A DNA stretch of 64,000 bases from the NCBI RefSeq assembly GCF_038039215.1, contig NZ_JBBPCL010000001.1, forward strand, positions 5,704,001-5,768,000, read 5' to 3'. Below are positions 19,682 to 35,997 of this stretch, piece after piece. The position numbers and the translations under genes were made by a program. This DNA comes from Pseudonocardia sp. T1-2H. GTDB taxonomy: Bacteria; Actinomycetota; Actinomycetes; Mycobacteriales; Pseudonocardiaceae. The notes below the pieces were generated by a model. It saw only the letters and a list, made by a program, of their open reading frames with translations, searched no databases and was not told where the DNA came from. Numbering within the stretch: position 1 is the stretch's first letter; each line of letters opens with the position of its first letter.

Positions 19682-22021
19682 ATGCACCTCACGTTGCCGC
19701 GCCCCGTCGTCCGGGCGCTGGTAAGGGCCACCGTCGCCCCCGTGCTGTCCCCCGGGTTCCCGTGGGCGCGCAGCGACGACTGCTCGACCTTTCCGGCCGG
19801 GTGCTCCCGCTCCCCCGTGGGACCCGGAGCACCGCGTCGTCCCTGGGTGGCGTCCCGTCCGTACGGGTCACCACTGCCGGGTCGACCGGCCCCCACGTCG
19901 TGCTGTTCCTGCACGGCGGCGGGTACACGACCGGTTCCCCGGCCTCGCACCTCGGGCTGGGCGCCGGCCTCGCCGAGGCGAGCGGCGCCCCCGTGCACCT
20001 GCTGCACTACCGGCGGGCACCGGAGCACCCGTACCCGGCCGCGGTCGACGACGCGCACGCCGCCTTCCGCGCACTGGTGGAAGCAGGACAAGCACCTCAA
20101 CGCATCGTCCTCGCCGGAGATTCCGCAGGCGCCGGGATCGCCGTGGCGCTGCTCCTCCGGCTGCGGGACGCCGGCGAGGAGCTGCCCGGCACCGTCGGCC
20201 TGATCTCGCCGTGGCTCGATCTCGACCTCACCGACCCCGCCGTCGCGGCGAACACGGGGCGGGACGCGATGCTCGACCCTCGCTGGCTCCGCCGGGCCGC
20301 CGTGGCCTACCGCGCGGGCAGCGACTCCCCGGGCCTGCGCCCGCTCGAGGCGGATCTGTCCGGGCTGCCGCCGCTGCACGTCGTCGCCGGGGCGGACGAG
20401 ATCCTGGTCGGGGACGCGGAACGGCTCGTCCGGGGTGTCACGGCCGCCGGTGGCCACGCCGACCTGCACGTCGCCCCCGGGATGTGGCACGACCACCTGG
20501 TCTTCGCCGGGCTCCTCGGTCAGGCCGCCGCGGACCTCCGCGCGCTCGGTGCGGCCCTGCGCGCCGACGTCGTGGCGCGGCGGCCGCGGGTCGCCGTCGT
20601 CGGGACGGGGTTCGGCGGGATCGGCATGGGCGCCGCGCTGCGCGCGGACGGCCTCGCCGACACCACCCTGTTCGAGAAGGCCGACGGCGTCGGCGGCGTC
20701 TGGCGGGACAACACCTACCCCGGTGCGGCGTGCGACGTCCCCTCGCACCTGTACTCGTACTCCTTCGCGCCCGGCCGCGAGTGGTCCCGGCGGTTCGCCC
20801 CGCAGCCGGACATCCTGCGCTACCTGCGCCGGGTCACCGCCGAGCACGGGCTCGAGCCGGACCTGCGGCTGCACACGGAGATCACGGAGGCCCGCTTCGA
20901 CGAGGAGCGCGCCGTGTGGCGGCTCGCCACGGGCGCCGGCGAGACCGTCGAGGCGGACGCCCTGGTCTCGGCCTGTGGTCAGCTCTCCCGACCCGCCGAG
21001 CCGGACCTCCCCGGGCTCGCGTCGTTCCGCGGCCCGGTGTTCCACTCCGCGCGCTGGGACCACGACGTCGACCTGCGGGGGAAGCGGGTCGCCGTCGTCG
21101 GGACCGGCGCCAGCGCGATCCAGTTCGTGCCCGCGATCGCCGGCGAGGTCGCGGCGCTGACCGTGTTCCAGCGCTCCGCGCCCTACCTGATCCCGAAGCC
21201 CGACCGCCGCTACGGCCCGCGCGCCCTGGCGCTGTTCCAGCGGTTCCCGATGTGGCGCACGGTGTCGCGCGGGTTCTGGGGTGCCTTCTTCGAGTTCGGG
21301 GCGCTGGGGCTCACGTCGGTCCGGGCCGCCGCCACCCCGTTCCGGCTCGCCTACGCCGCGCTCGTCCGCGCACAGCTCCCGGACCCGGAGCTCCGCGCCC
21401 GGGTCGAGCCGGACTACCCGGTGGGCTGCAAGCGGATCCTCATCTCGTCGGACTGGTTCCGCGCCCTGGCGAAACCCCATGTCGACGTGGAGACCGCCGC
21501 GATCGCCGAGGTCACGCCCGACGGCATCCGCACCGCCGACGGCGTCCTGCACCCGGCGGACGTGATCGTGTTCGGCACCGGCTTCCGCACCAACGACTTC
21601 CTGGCGCCGATGAAGGTGTTCGGCCGCGGCGGCGCGGAGCTTCTCCGAGCAGTGGCGCGACGGGGCCCGCGCCCACCTCGGGATCACCGTGCCCGGCTTC
21701 CCGAACCTGTTCCTGCTCTATGGCCCGAACACCAACGTGGGCTCGGGGTCGATCGTGCACATGCTGGAGTGCCAGATCCGGTACGTCCGCGAGGGCATCC
21801 GGCGGCTCGCGGCCGGTGTGCGCACCTTGGAGGTCCGGGAGGACGCCGCGACGGACTACGACGTCGAGATCCAGGACCGGCTCACCGGCAGCGTCTGGAC
21901 CGAGTGCTCCAGCTGGTACCGCGACGCCGAGGGCCGGATCGTGAACAACTGGCCCGGCACGATGACGGAGTACCGCCGCCGCACGCGGACCTTCGACGCG
22001 GAGAACTACCGCGCCGAGTAG
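19682..22021 (+). CDS. Alpha/beta-hydrolase fused to Baeyer-Villiger-type flavin monooxygenase (two frame breaks)
   Basis: After two corrections this encodes about 779 residues. The N-terminal esterase/lipase half has the oxyanion HGGGY, nucleophile GDSAGAG, Asp in ADEILVGD and His in MWHDHL (HSL-like). The C-terminal half has FAD motif VGTGFGGIGMG, GVGGVWRDNTYPGAACDVPS, the BVMO fingerprint FRGPVFHSARWD and NADPH motif GTGASAIQF. The pair could oxidise a ketone to an ester and then hydrolyse it. Frame breaks: one C too few at 19759-19761, and an in-frame CTT-C at 21640-21643 where skipping one base restores SEQWRDGARAHLGITVPGFPNL. ATG 19682 gives MHLTLPRPVVRALVRA. It may be a pseudogene, but other genes here show the same breaks. 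Confidence 0.8.
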
Positions 22022-22033
22022 GCCCGGAAACGA

Positions 22034-22082
22034 CGAACGGGGCCGAACACCGCCACGGGAGAGCGGTATCCGGCCCCGTTCG
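22034..22082. terminator. Bidirectional terminator between the monooxygenase and rpoC
   Basis: A 12-bp perfect stem (CGAACGGGGCCG / CGGCCCCGTTCG) encloses a second short stem. It lies 13 nt after the plus-strand stop and 60 nt after the rpoC stop, where convergent transcription must end. Confidence 0.75.
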
Positions 22083-22098
22083 GGACCTCGCCTTCGGC

Positions 22099-22130
22099 AT
22101 CGGGCCCCCTGCCGTCGCGGGGGGCCCGAT
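22099..22130. terminator. Second hairpin after rpoC
   Basis: An 11-bp perfect stem (ATCGGGCCCCC / GGGGGCCCGAT) lies 12 nt beyond the rpoC stop. Together with 22034-22082 it forms a tandem terminator. Confidence 0.65.
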
Positions 22131-22141
22131 CCGGCTACCGG

Positions 22142-26043
<3,902 letters not shown>

Positions 26044-26096
26044 TTAAATGTCCTCAGTTTCCCCGAAGAAATGAATTCGGTTGGTCGGCGGGCCGG

Positions 26097-29609
<3,513 letters not shown>

Positions 29610-29818
29610 GATGCGTCCTTCCGAGAACTACGCTCTCGTCTGGCGGGCACCGCCCCCGAAGCGCTACCGTCACCTCCGCCGCCACCGGATGCCGATTGCT
29701 CGGTGATCCGGGACGTGGACGTCCGGTGTTGCCGGGGAGCGGGACTCGCCGTTTATTGTCAGGGCGCGGACTCCGACCAGGCCCGGCGAGCACGATGGCG
29801 GACCTTCGGCACCGGCAG

Positions 29819-29848
29819 GGGTCCGTTGACCCTGGGAGGGTCGGACCC
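29819..29848 (-). promoter_or_regulatory. Leader hairpin of rpoB
   Basis: In the roughly 300-nt rpoB leader, GGGTCCG / CGGACCC arms enclose a competing GACCCT-GGG-AGGGTC stem. The two mutually exclusive foldings would suit an attenuator, but no U-tract follows. Confidence 0.35.
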
Positions 29849-29909
29849 TGACCGGCGGAATTTCCGACAGCGTGCACGCGGAACCTGGGCGGAGGCAGCG
29901 CAAAGAGGC

Positions 29910-29938
29910 AGTCTAGCCGCAAAAGCAGCCGCTGTCGA
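29910..29938 (-). promoter_or_regulatory. rpoBC promoter
   Basis: Minus strand: -35 TCGACA (29933-29938), a 17-bp spacer and -10 TAGACT (29910-29915). A second candidate upstream, TTGACT then CACTCT 17 nt later, lies near 29980-30010. The rest of the 29610-30369 interval holds no gene. On the plus strand a TTGACA at 30272-30277 may serve the cyclase gene, but it lacks a clear -10. Confidence 0.5.
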
Positions 29939-30369
29939 GACGGGTCACCGAGCCAAGCATGAAGGCAACCATCGAGACCCAAGAGTGACCTGACAGGCGC
30001 ACCGAGTCAAGACGCTACGCGTCGGTAAGTGGTCCCCCGTGGAGGACGACCGGCTACTCCGGGCGAGGAACGGCGACCGTCCGCCCGTCCGGCGTGGCGT
30101 CCGTCCGCTCCACCCGCCACCGGCGCGAGGTGAACGGTCCACCCGATCGAGGTCTCGCCCGCCGTAGGCGGCGAACGGAACCCGGGGTCGCTCCGACCTT
30201 ACCCGCAGCAGTCCGCGCCCCCGGCCCCCGGCCCCCGCCCCGTCGGTCTCCGGGCGGATCCCGCCCGGCGGTTGACACCCCCTCACACACGACACGACGA
30301 TCGACGCGTGCCAGGCAGCTGTCGCACGACGGCCGCGAGCACGCACCTCGCACGACAAGGGAGTCGACC

Positions 30370-31338
30370 ATGACCGAAGTCCCCGCCATGAAGGACCTGC
30401 TGGGCGCGGACGCCCCGAGCAACTGGGGCAAGTGGGGGCCCGACGACGAGCTGGGTTGCCTCAACTACCTCGACGCGGGCGAGGTGCTGCGCGGGGTGCG
30501 GCACATCAAGTCCGGCGAGGTCTTCACGCTGCAGATCCAGATGGGCCGCACGGACGGCCCCGGGGACCCGCTCTGGCCCGGCCGCGAGGGCATCCAGCGG
30601 CGGAACGAGCTCGACGAGAGCACCTGGGACGGCCCGGACGCCCCGGCCTTCCCGGGCGGGCTGCACTACGCCGACGACACCGCCCGGATCTTCCTGCAGG
30701 GCTCCACGCAGTACGACGCGCTCGGCCACGTCTGGTACGACGGCAAGCTGTGGAACGGCTACGACGCCCGCACCACGATCGGCGCGATGGAGAAGGCCTC
30801 GGTCCTGCCGATCGCCGAGAAGGGCATCGTCGGCCGCGGCGTGCTGATCGACATGGCCCGCCACCGCGGCAAGCAGTGGCTGGACAAGGGCGAGACCTTC
30901 GACCACACCGACCTCGAGGCCGCCGCGAAGAACCAGGGCGTCGAGATCGAGCCGCACGACGTCCTCGTCGTCCGCACCGGGTGGATGAAGTACTGGTACG
31001 AGCTCAACGACCCGAAGGCCTTCTACGACGGCTTCATCGAGCCGGGCCTGACGTACTCGCGCGAGCTGGTCGAGTGGTTCCAGCAGCGGGAGATCCCGAA
31101 CCTGGTCACCGACACCATCGCCAACGAGGTCACCTCCGACCCGAACTCGGGCGTGGCGCTGCCGCTGCACTGCGCGCTGATGCGCAACCTCGGCGTCACC
31201 CTCACCGAGATCGCCTGGCTCGACGACCTCGCCGACGCGTGCGCCGCCGACAACCGCTGGAGCTTCCTCTACGCCGCCGCCCCGCTCAAGGTCGTCAACG
31301 GCACCGGTGCGCCCGTCAACCCGCTCGCCATCCGCTGA
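30370..31338 (+). CDS. Cyclase-family (kynurenine-formamidase-like) metal-dependent hydrolase
   Basis: A 322-residue member of the putative cyclase family (PF04199). The metal-site region is QYDALGHVWYDGKLWNGYDA (about residues 116-135), followed by KGIVGRGVLIDMARHRGK and the ALPLHCALMRNLGV segment near residue 275. Relatives hydrolyse amides or cyclic esters; the substrate cannot be read from the sequence. The ATG follows AAGGGAG. The acyl-CoA ligase starts 14 nt after its stop, so the two are probably one operon acting on a shared carboxylate. Confidence 0.8.
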   Translation: MTEVPAMKDLLGADAPSNWGKWGPDDELGCLNYLDAGEVLRGVRHIKSGEVFTLQIQMGRTDGPGDPLWPGREGIQRRNELDESTWDGPDAPAFPGGLHYADDTARIFLQGSTQYDALGHVWYDGKLWNGYDARTTIGAMEKASVLPIAEKGIVGRGVLIDMARHRGKQWLDKGETFDHTDLEAAAKNQGVEIEPHDVLVVRTGWMKYWYELNDPKAFYDGFIEPGLTYSRELVEWFQQREIPNLVTDTIANEVTSDPNSGVALPLHCALMRNLGVTLTEIAWLDDLADACAADNRWSFLYAAAPLKVVNGTGAPVNPLAIR

Positions 31339-31351
31339 AAGGCCACCCCTT

Positions 31352-33004
31352 GTGAGCATCTACGACGAGAAGCCCTGGCTGGCCCGGTACGCGCCCGGGC
31401 AGCCCCCGGAGATCGACGTCGAGTTCGACAGCGCGCTGGACATGTTCCGCGCCACCGTCGCCCGCAACCCCGACGGCGACATCATCCGGTACTTCGACGG
31501 GCGGATCACCCTGCGCGAGCTCGACGGGCTGACCGACGCGTTCGCCGCCGGCATCACCGACGCCGGCTTCGCCCCGGGCGAGCGGGTGGCCATCTACGCG
31601 CAGAACGTGCCGCAGTTCGTCATCGCCCAGATCGGGACCTGGAAGGCCGGCGGCATCGCCGTGTCGATCAACCCGATGAACAAGGAGCGGGAGCTCACCG
31701 AGCTGCTGACGGACTCGGGCGCCACCGTCCTGGTGGCTCTGGAGAGCCTGTACCGCGACGTCGCGGCGAAGGTCGTCCCGGGCACGGCGGTCCGGACCGT
31801 GATCACCACCTCCGAGCTCGAGTACCAGACGCGCGACGACGAGCGGATCTTCGCCGGGGTGGAGCGGATCCGGAGCGACGACACCCTCGACATGGCGGAG
31901 CTCCTGGAGCGCTTCCGCGACACGGCCCCGCCGGAGGTGACGCTCGGCCCGGACGACATCGCGTTCCTGACCTATACCTCCGGCACCACCGGCCCGCCCA
32001 AGGGCGCGATGACCACGCACCGCAACGTGGTGTTCAACGCCCAGAGCTACCGGGACTGGATCGGCCTCGACGGCGACGACGTCGTGCTCGGCGTCGCCCC
32101 GCTGTTCCACATCACCGGGCTGGTGGGGCACATCGCGATCGCGCTGCTGGTCGGCGCGCCGCTCGTGCTGATGTACCGGCTCGACCCCGAGGCGACGATC
32201 GAGACGATCCGCGACGCCGGGGCCACGTTCACCGTCGGATCGATCACGGTGTTCATCGCGCTGATGAACGCCCCGAACGCCGAGAAGGAGGCGCTCGCCA
32301 GCCTGGTGAAGATCTACTCGGGCGGCGCGCCCATCCCGCCGAGCACCGTCAAGGCGTTCCAGTCGACGTTCGGGCACTACATCCACAACATCTACGGGCT
32401 CACCGAGACCACGTCGCCGTCGCACGGCGTGCCGCTCTGGTCCGAGGCACCGGTGGACACGGCGTCGGGTGCCCTGTCGGTGGGCGTGCCGATCTACAAC
32501 ACGATCGTCCGGATCGTCGGCGACGACGGCCGGGACCTGCCTGCCGGCGAGGTCGGCGAGCTCGTGACGGAGGGCCCGCAGGTCGTCGCCGGCTACTGGA
32601 ACAAGCCGGAGGAGACGGCCAAGGCGCTGCCCGGCGGGGTGCTGCACACCGGCGACGTCGGCTACATGGACGCCCAAGGCTGGTTCTACATCGTCGACCG
32701 CAAGAAGGACCAGATCAACGCGGGCGGGTACAAGGTGTGGCCGCGCGAGGTCGAGGACGTGCTCTACGAGCACGAGGCGGTCCGCGAGGCCGCCGTGGTC
32801 GGCGTGCCGGACGAGTACCGCGGGGAGAGCGTCAAGGCGTTCGTGAGCCTGCGCCCGGGCCGCACGGTGTCCGAGGAGGACCTCATCGCCTTCACGAAGG
32901 AGCGGATGGCCGCCTACAAGTACCCCCGCCAGATCGAGTTCCTCGACGAGATCCCGAAGACGGTGACGGGCAAGCTGCTGCGCCGGGAGCTCCGCGACCG
33001 CTGA
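31352..33004 (+). CDS. Acyl-CoA ligase (AMP-binding, FadD-like)
   Basis: A 550-residue adenylate-forming enzyme that activates a carboxylic acid with ATP and CoA. Motifs: P-loop LTYTSGTTGPPKGAM (about residue 210), YGLTETT, GDVGYMDAQGWFYIVDRKKDQINAGGYKVWPREVE, and the C-terminal PKTVTGKLLRR with the catalytic Lys. GTG 31352 gives VSIYDEKPWLARY, as in homologues, with GAAAGG upstream. It is paired with the cyclase upstream and followed by a strong terminator. The specificity (fatty acid or aromatic) is not evident. Confidence 0.88.
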   Translation: MSIYDEKPWLARYAPGQPPEIDVEFDSALDMFRATVARNPDGDIIRYFDGRITLRELDGLTDAFAAGITDAGFAPGERVAIYAQNVPQFVIAQIGTWKAGGIAVSINPMNKERELTELLTDSGATVLVALESLYRDVAAKVVPGTAVRTVITTSELEYQTRDDERIFAGVERIRSDDTLDMAELLERFRDTAPPEVTLGPDDIAFLTYTSGTTGPPKGAMTTHRNVVFNAQSYRDWIGLDGDDVVLGVAPLFHITGLVGHIAIALLVGAPLVLMYRLDPEATIETIRDAGATFTVGSITVFIALMNAPNAEKEALASLVKIYSGGAPIPPSTVKAFQSTFGHYIHNIYGLTETTSPSHGVPLWSEAPVDTASGALSVGVPIYNTIVRIVGDDGRDLPAGEVGELVTEGPQVVAGYWNKPEETAKALPGGVLHTGDVGYMDAQGWFYIVDRKKDQINAGGYKVWPREVEDVLYEHEAVREAAVVGVPDEYRGESVKAFVSLRPGRTVSEEDLIAFTKERMAAYKYPRQIEFLDEIPKTVTGKLLRRELRDR

Positions 33005-33063
33005 ACAGCTGTGCGCGGGAACCGCTGCTCCCGCTCCGCGGCGTGGAGCGTGGCGCCGGCACG

Positions 33064-33104
33064 CCGAAGGGGCGGGCACCCGGTCCGGGTGCCCGCCCCT
33101 TCGG
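33064..33104. terminator. Bidirectional terminator between the CoA ligase and rplL
   Basis: A perfect 20-bp inverted repeat with a 1-nt centre; its outer stem is CGAAGGGGCGGGCACC. It serves both converging units. The same 16-bp stem recurs at 59924-59960. Confidence 0.9.
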
Positions 33105-33126
33105 CGGTACTACGTGGTGCAGGCGA

Positions 33127-33514
33127 TCAGGCGAGGGAGACCTTCGCGCCGGCCTCCTCGAGCTTCGCCTTCGCGGCCTCGGCCGCGTCCTTGGCGACAC
33201 CCTCGAGGATCGGCTTCGGGGCCGACTCGACGAGGTCCTTGGCCTCCTTCAGGCCGAGGCCCGAGACCAGCTCGCGGACGACCTTGATGACCTGGATCTT
33301 CTTGTCACCGGCGGCGTCGAGGACGACGTTGAACTCGTCCTTCTCGGCCTCGGCCTCGGCCGGGGCACCGGCGGGGGCGGCGGCGGCGACGGCGACCGGG
33401 GCGGCCGCGGTGACGTCGAAGGTCTCCTCGAACTTCTTCACGAAGTCCGAGAAGCTCGATGAGGGTGAGCTCCTTGAACGCGTCGAGCAGCTCGTCGGTG
33501 GACAGCTTCGCCAT
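33127..33514 (-). CDS. rplL: 50S ribosomal protein L7/L12 (one frame break)
   Basis: The stalk protein that recruits translation GTPases, 128 residues after correction. The N-terminus [21 protein letters not shown] and the rest from [15 protein letters not shown] lie in different frames. The break is at codon CTT (33452-33454, minus) followed by C: skipping one base restores ELSDFVKKF and the canonical length. The Ala-rich hinge and the domain [41 protein letters not shown] are intact. L7/L12 is normally essential, so either the sequence has an extra base or the ribosome shifts +1 here. Confidence 0.95.
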
Positions 33515-33565
33515 GGTGGCGGTCCTTTCAGAGAAAACGTATGGGGGTGGAGCGGTGGTGCGGGA

Positions 33566-34144
33566 TCAGCTCTCGGCGGGCGCGTCGGCGTCCGCGGGGG
33601 CGTCGGCGGCCGGAGCCGTCTCGCCACCCTCGGCGGCCTTCTTGTCCGCGAGCGCCTGCGCGAGACGCGCGACCTGCGACGCCGGAGCGGCGAACAGACC
33701 GGCGGCCTTCGACAGGCTGCCCTTCATGGCGCCGGCCATCCTCGCCAGCAGCACCTCGCGGGACTCGAGATCGGCGAGCTTCTCGATCTCGCTGGTGGTC
33801 AGGGCGCGACCGTCCATGTAGCCGCCCTTGATCACCAGACCCTGGTTGGCCTTGGCGAAGTCCTTGATCGCCTTCGCGGCGTCGACCGGCTCACCGGTGA
33901 CGAACGCGATGGCCGTGGGGCCGGTCAGGAGCGCGTCCAGACCGTCGACGCCCGCATCGGCCGCCGCACGCTTGACCAGCGTGTTCTTGGCGACGCGGAA
34001 GTTCGCGTTCTCGCCGAGCGCCCGGCGCAGCTGACCCAGCTGGGCCACGCTGAGGCCGCGGTACTCGGTGACCACCGATGCGGTCGCGCCCCGGAAGCGG
34101 TTGGCGATCTCGTCGACCGCCTCGACCTTGTCGGGTCGAACCAT
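33566..34144 (-). CDS. rplJ: 50S ribosomal protein L10
   Basis: A 192-residue stalk base that binds L7/L12 dimers through its C-terminal helix. It starts [17 protein letters not shown] and contains [41 protein letters not shown], then an Ala/Asp-rich tail. AGGAGG lies 9 nt before ATG 34144. In other bacteria the L10-L7/L12 complex binds the rplJ leader to repress translation; the leader here (34145-34411) has an attenuator-like hairpin. Confidence 0.96.
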   Translation of the reverse strand: MVRPDKVEAVDEIANRFRGATASVVTEYRGLSVAQLGQLRRALGENANFRVAKNTLVKRAAADAGVDGLDALLTGPTAIAFVTGEPVDAAKAIKDFAKANQGLVIKGGYMDGRALTTSEIEKLADLESREVLLARMAGAMKGSLSKAAGLFAAPASQVARLAQALADKKAAEGGETAPAADAPADADAPAES

Positions 34145-34194
34145 CGTCGGATGCCTCCTCTCGGGTGTCGGTACGTGCCACCGCTTCGGACCCG

Positions 34195-34232
34195 GGAAAA
34201 GACGAACGCCCCGCGCGCAGGGCACGGGGCGT
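34195..34232 (-). terminator. Attenuator-like hairpin in the rplJL leader
   Basis: On the minus strand an 8-bp stem (ACGCCCCG / CGGGGCGT, 34206-34232) is followed by TCGTCTTTTC. This is the most terminator-like U-rich tail I noted in the window. It lies about 60 nt before the rplJ start. A short GGTGCG/CGCACC hairpin precedes it at 34237-34253. Confidence 0.5.
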
Positions 34233-34411
34233 GAATCGGTGCGTGACGCACCGGCTGCTACCTCGTCCTCCTGCGCGGGCCGTCCGCTGTCGCGGACCTT
34301 CGTACACCGCCCGGGACTCCCGGAGCCGTGCAGACCTGCGGTCTTCGGTGGAACTGAGGTCGAGCATACGCGACGGGCGAGACCCCTCTCCGCGGGGCCC
34401 CGCACCGGACG

Positions 34412-35329
34412 TCAGGCGGCCTGCACGGCCGCGATCCTCCAGCGGCCGTCGACGAGCTGGCCGGTCACCGTGAGCCGGCCCGCGGCGGCGAGCTGCTGTG
34501 GCTGGTCCCCGGACGCGGCCCGGGTGGCCTGCTGGTCCAGGAAGACCAGCACGACGGCGCGGTCCCCGGCGATCTCGCGGACGGCCGACTGCGCGATCGT
34601 CGCCGTGACCACGGCCTGCTGTTGCGGCGCGAGCTGGCGGACCTGACCGAAGAGCTGATCGAACTGGGCGGCGAACTCCGGGGTGATGACGTCGCGCGCC
34701 GCGCGCTCGTTCTCGTCGAGCCGGTTGAAGTCGTAGGAGTAGACGGTCTTCACGGCGTCCCCGAGCTGCTGGGAGACCTGAGCGGTGGCGGCGACGTCGG
34801 TCAGCGCGGAGTTCTGCGCCGCCGGCGTGTGCCGCATCTGGTACCAGCTCACCCCGGCCGCGACGGCGACGAGCGCCAGCACGAGCGTGACGGCGGCGAG
34901 GACGACCGTCCCGCGCTTCGTCCGGGGGCCGGCGGGGAGGTGGAGCCTGCGCGCGCCGGAGAGTCCCGTGGAGGCGCGCGCCGCGGAGACGGTCTCGGTG
35001 CTGGAATCCTCGGACCCGGAGTCCTCGAGCACCGGGTCCGCGACGGTCGGGCGCTCCGCCGCGTCCTGTCCGGCGGCCCGGTTCCGTGCCCGGCGGCCCG
35101 CCCGCGTCTCCGGGCGGCCCGGCCGGTCCTCGGAGTGGTCGTCGCGGGCGCGGTCCTCACGGGGACGGGTCGTGGTGCTGTCGGAGCGGACCTCGCGGCC
35201 CGCGGTGCGGTCGTCGACGGCGACCGAGGCGGTGGCGGCGTCGGCGGCGGTTCCCTCGGGGGCGCGGCCGGCGACGCGGGGACGCCGGATTCCGCTGGTG
35301 GGGCGGCGGCGGGGGCTGGTGGGGGGCAT
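34412..35329 (-). CDS. Mce-associated membrane protein
   Basis: A 305-residue protein. Residues 1-130 are charged, low-complexity and probably cytoplasmic. One transmembrane helix (GTVVLAAVTLVLALVAVAAGVSW) follows, then an extracytoplasmic domain with AVKTVYSYDF and GRWRIAAVQAA, typical of Mce-associated (Mas) proteins that stabilise the Mce complex. AGGAGG precedes ATG 35329. It is the last gene of the Mce operon, 55 nt after the other mas gene. The boundary with the rplJ promoter follows. Confidence 0.78.
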   Translation of the reverse strand: MPPTSPRRRPTSGIRRPRVAGRAPEGTAADAATASVAVDDRTAGREVRSDSTTTRPREDRARDDHSEDRPGRPETRAGRRARNRAAGQDAAERPTVADPVLEDSGSEDSSTETVSAARASTGLSGARRLHLPAGPRTKRGTVVLAAVTLVLALVAVAAGVSWYQMRHTPAAQNSALTDVAATAQVSQQLGDAVKTVYSYDFNRLDENERAARDVITPEFAAQFDQLFGQVRQLAPQQQAVVTATIAQSAVREIAGDRAVVLVFLDQQATRAASGDQPQQLAAAGRLTVTGQLVDGRWRIAAVQAA

Positions 35330-35384
35330 GTCGGTGACCTCCTGGCTGTCGGTCGACCTCGGGGGCGGGCGGGGCGGTGTCTGC

Positions 35385-35948
35385 TCAGCCGCCGGAGCCC
35401 GGGGAGCGGATCGGGGCGAGCTTGCTGACCTTCCAACCCGCGTCGGTGCGGGTCATCTCGAGCTGCAGCCGCTGCCGGGTCTGGATCGGCGCCTGCCCGT
35501 CCGGGGTGACGGTGACGTCCACGCCGACCAGCACGCGCGCGACGCCCGCGCGGTCGTCGAGCTCGCCGACCGCGGCGTCGGACACGGTGGCCCGGGTCGT
35601 GCGCTTCGAGCTGACGACGAACTGCGAGTACTGCGCCCGGTTGGTGCGGAACTCCTCGAGCACCGGGCCGGTGGAGGACTGCTCCCACAGGTCGAGCCCC
35701 GGGTCCGGGTTGTGGAAGTCCAGCGTGTTCAGGTTGATCGCGGCCTGCCGGGCGTCGACGAGCACGGCGTCCCGCTCGGTGGCGAGACCGAGCGAGGCGT
35801 CGTTGCGCGCCGTCAGCCAGAGGACGCCGAACACCACCGCGGCGACCGCGGCGACGGCCGCCGCGACCTGCAGGGCCCGCCCGGCCGAGGGGCGAGCCCG
35901 AGCCGGGGGTTCGGGGGCGGCGGGGGGAGCGTCGTCCAGGACGGTCAT
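35385..35948 (-). CDS. Mce-associated membrane protein
   Basis: A 187-residue protein with a Pro/Ala-rich N-terminus, one transmembrane helix (ALQVAAAVAAVAAVVFGVLWL) and an extracytoplasmic domain ending GWKVSKLAPIR, the NTF2-like fold of Mas proteins. I chose ATG 35948 because GGAG lies 6 nt upstream; ATG 35960 is also possible. It follows mceF by about 50 nt and probably supports the transporter. Confidence 0.75.
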   Translation of the reverse strand: MTVLDDAPPAAPEPPARARPSAGRALQVAAAVAAVAAVVFGVLWLTARNDASLGLATERDAVLVDARQAAINLNTLDFHNPDPGLDLWEQSSTGPVLEEFRTNRAQYSQFVVSSKRTTRATVSDAAVGELDDRAGVARVLVGVDVTVTPDGQAPIQTRQRLQLEMTRTDAGWKVSKLAPIRSPGSGG

Positions 35949-35997
35949 CGGTGACTCCATCTCGGGCCGCGGGGGTCGGCCGTCGCGGGGGTTCGGG

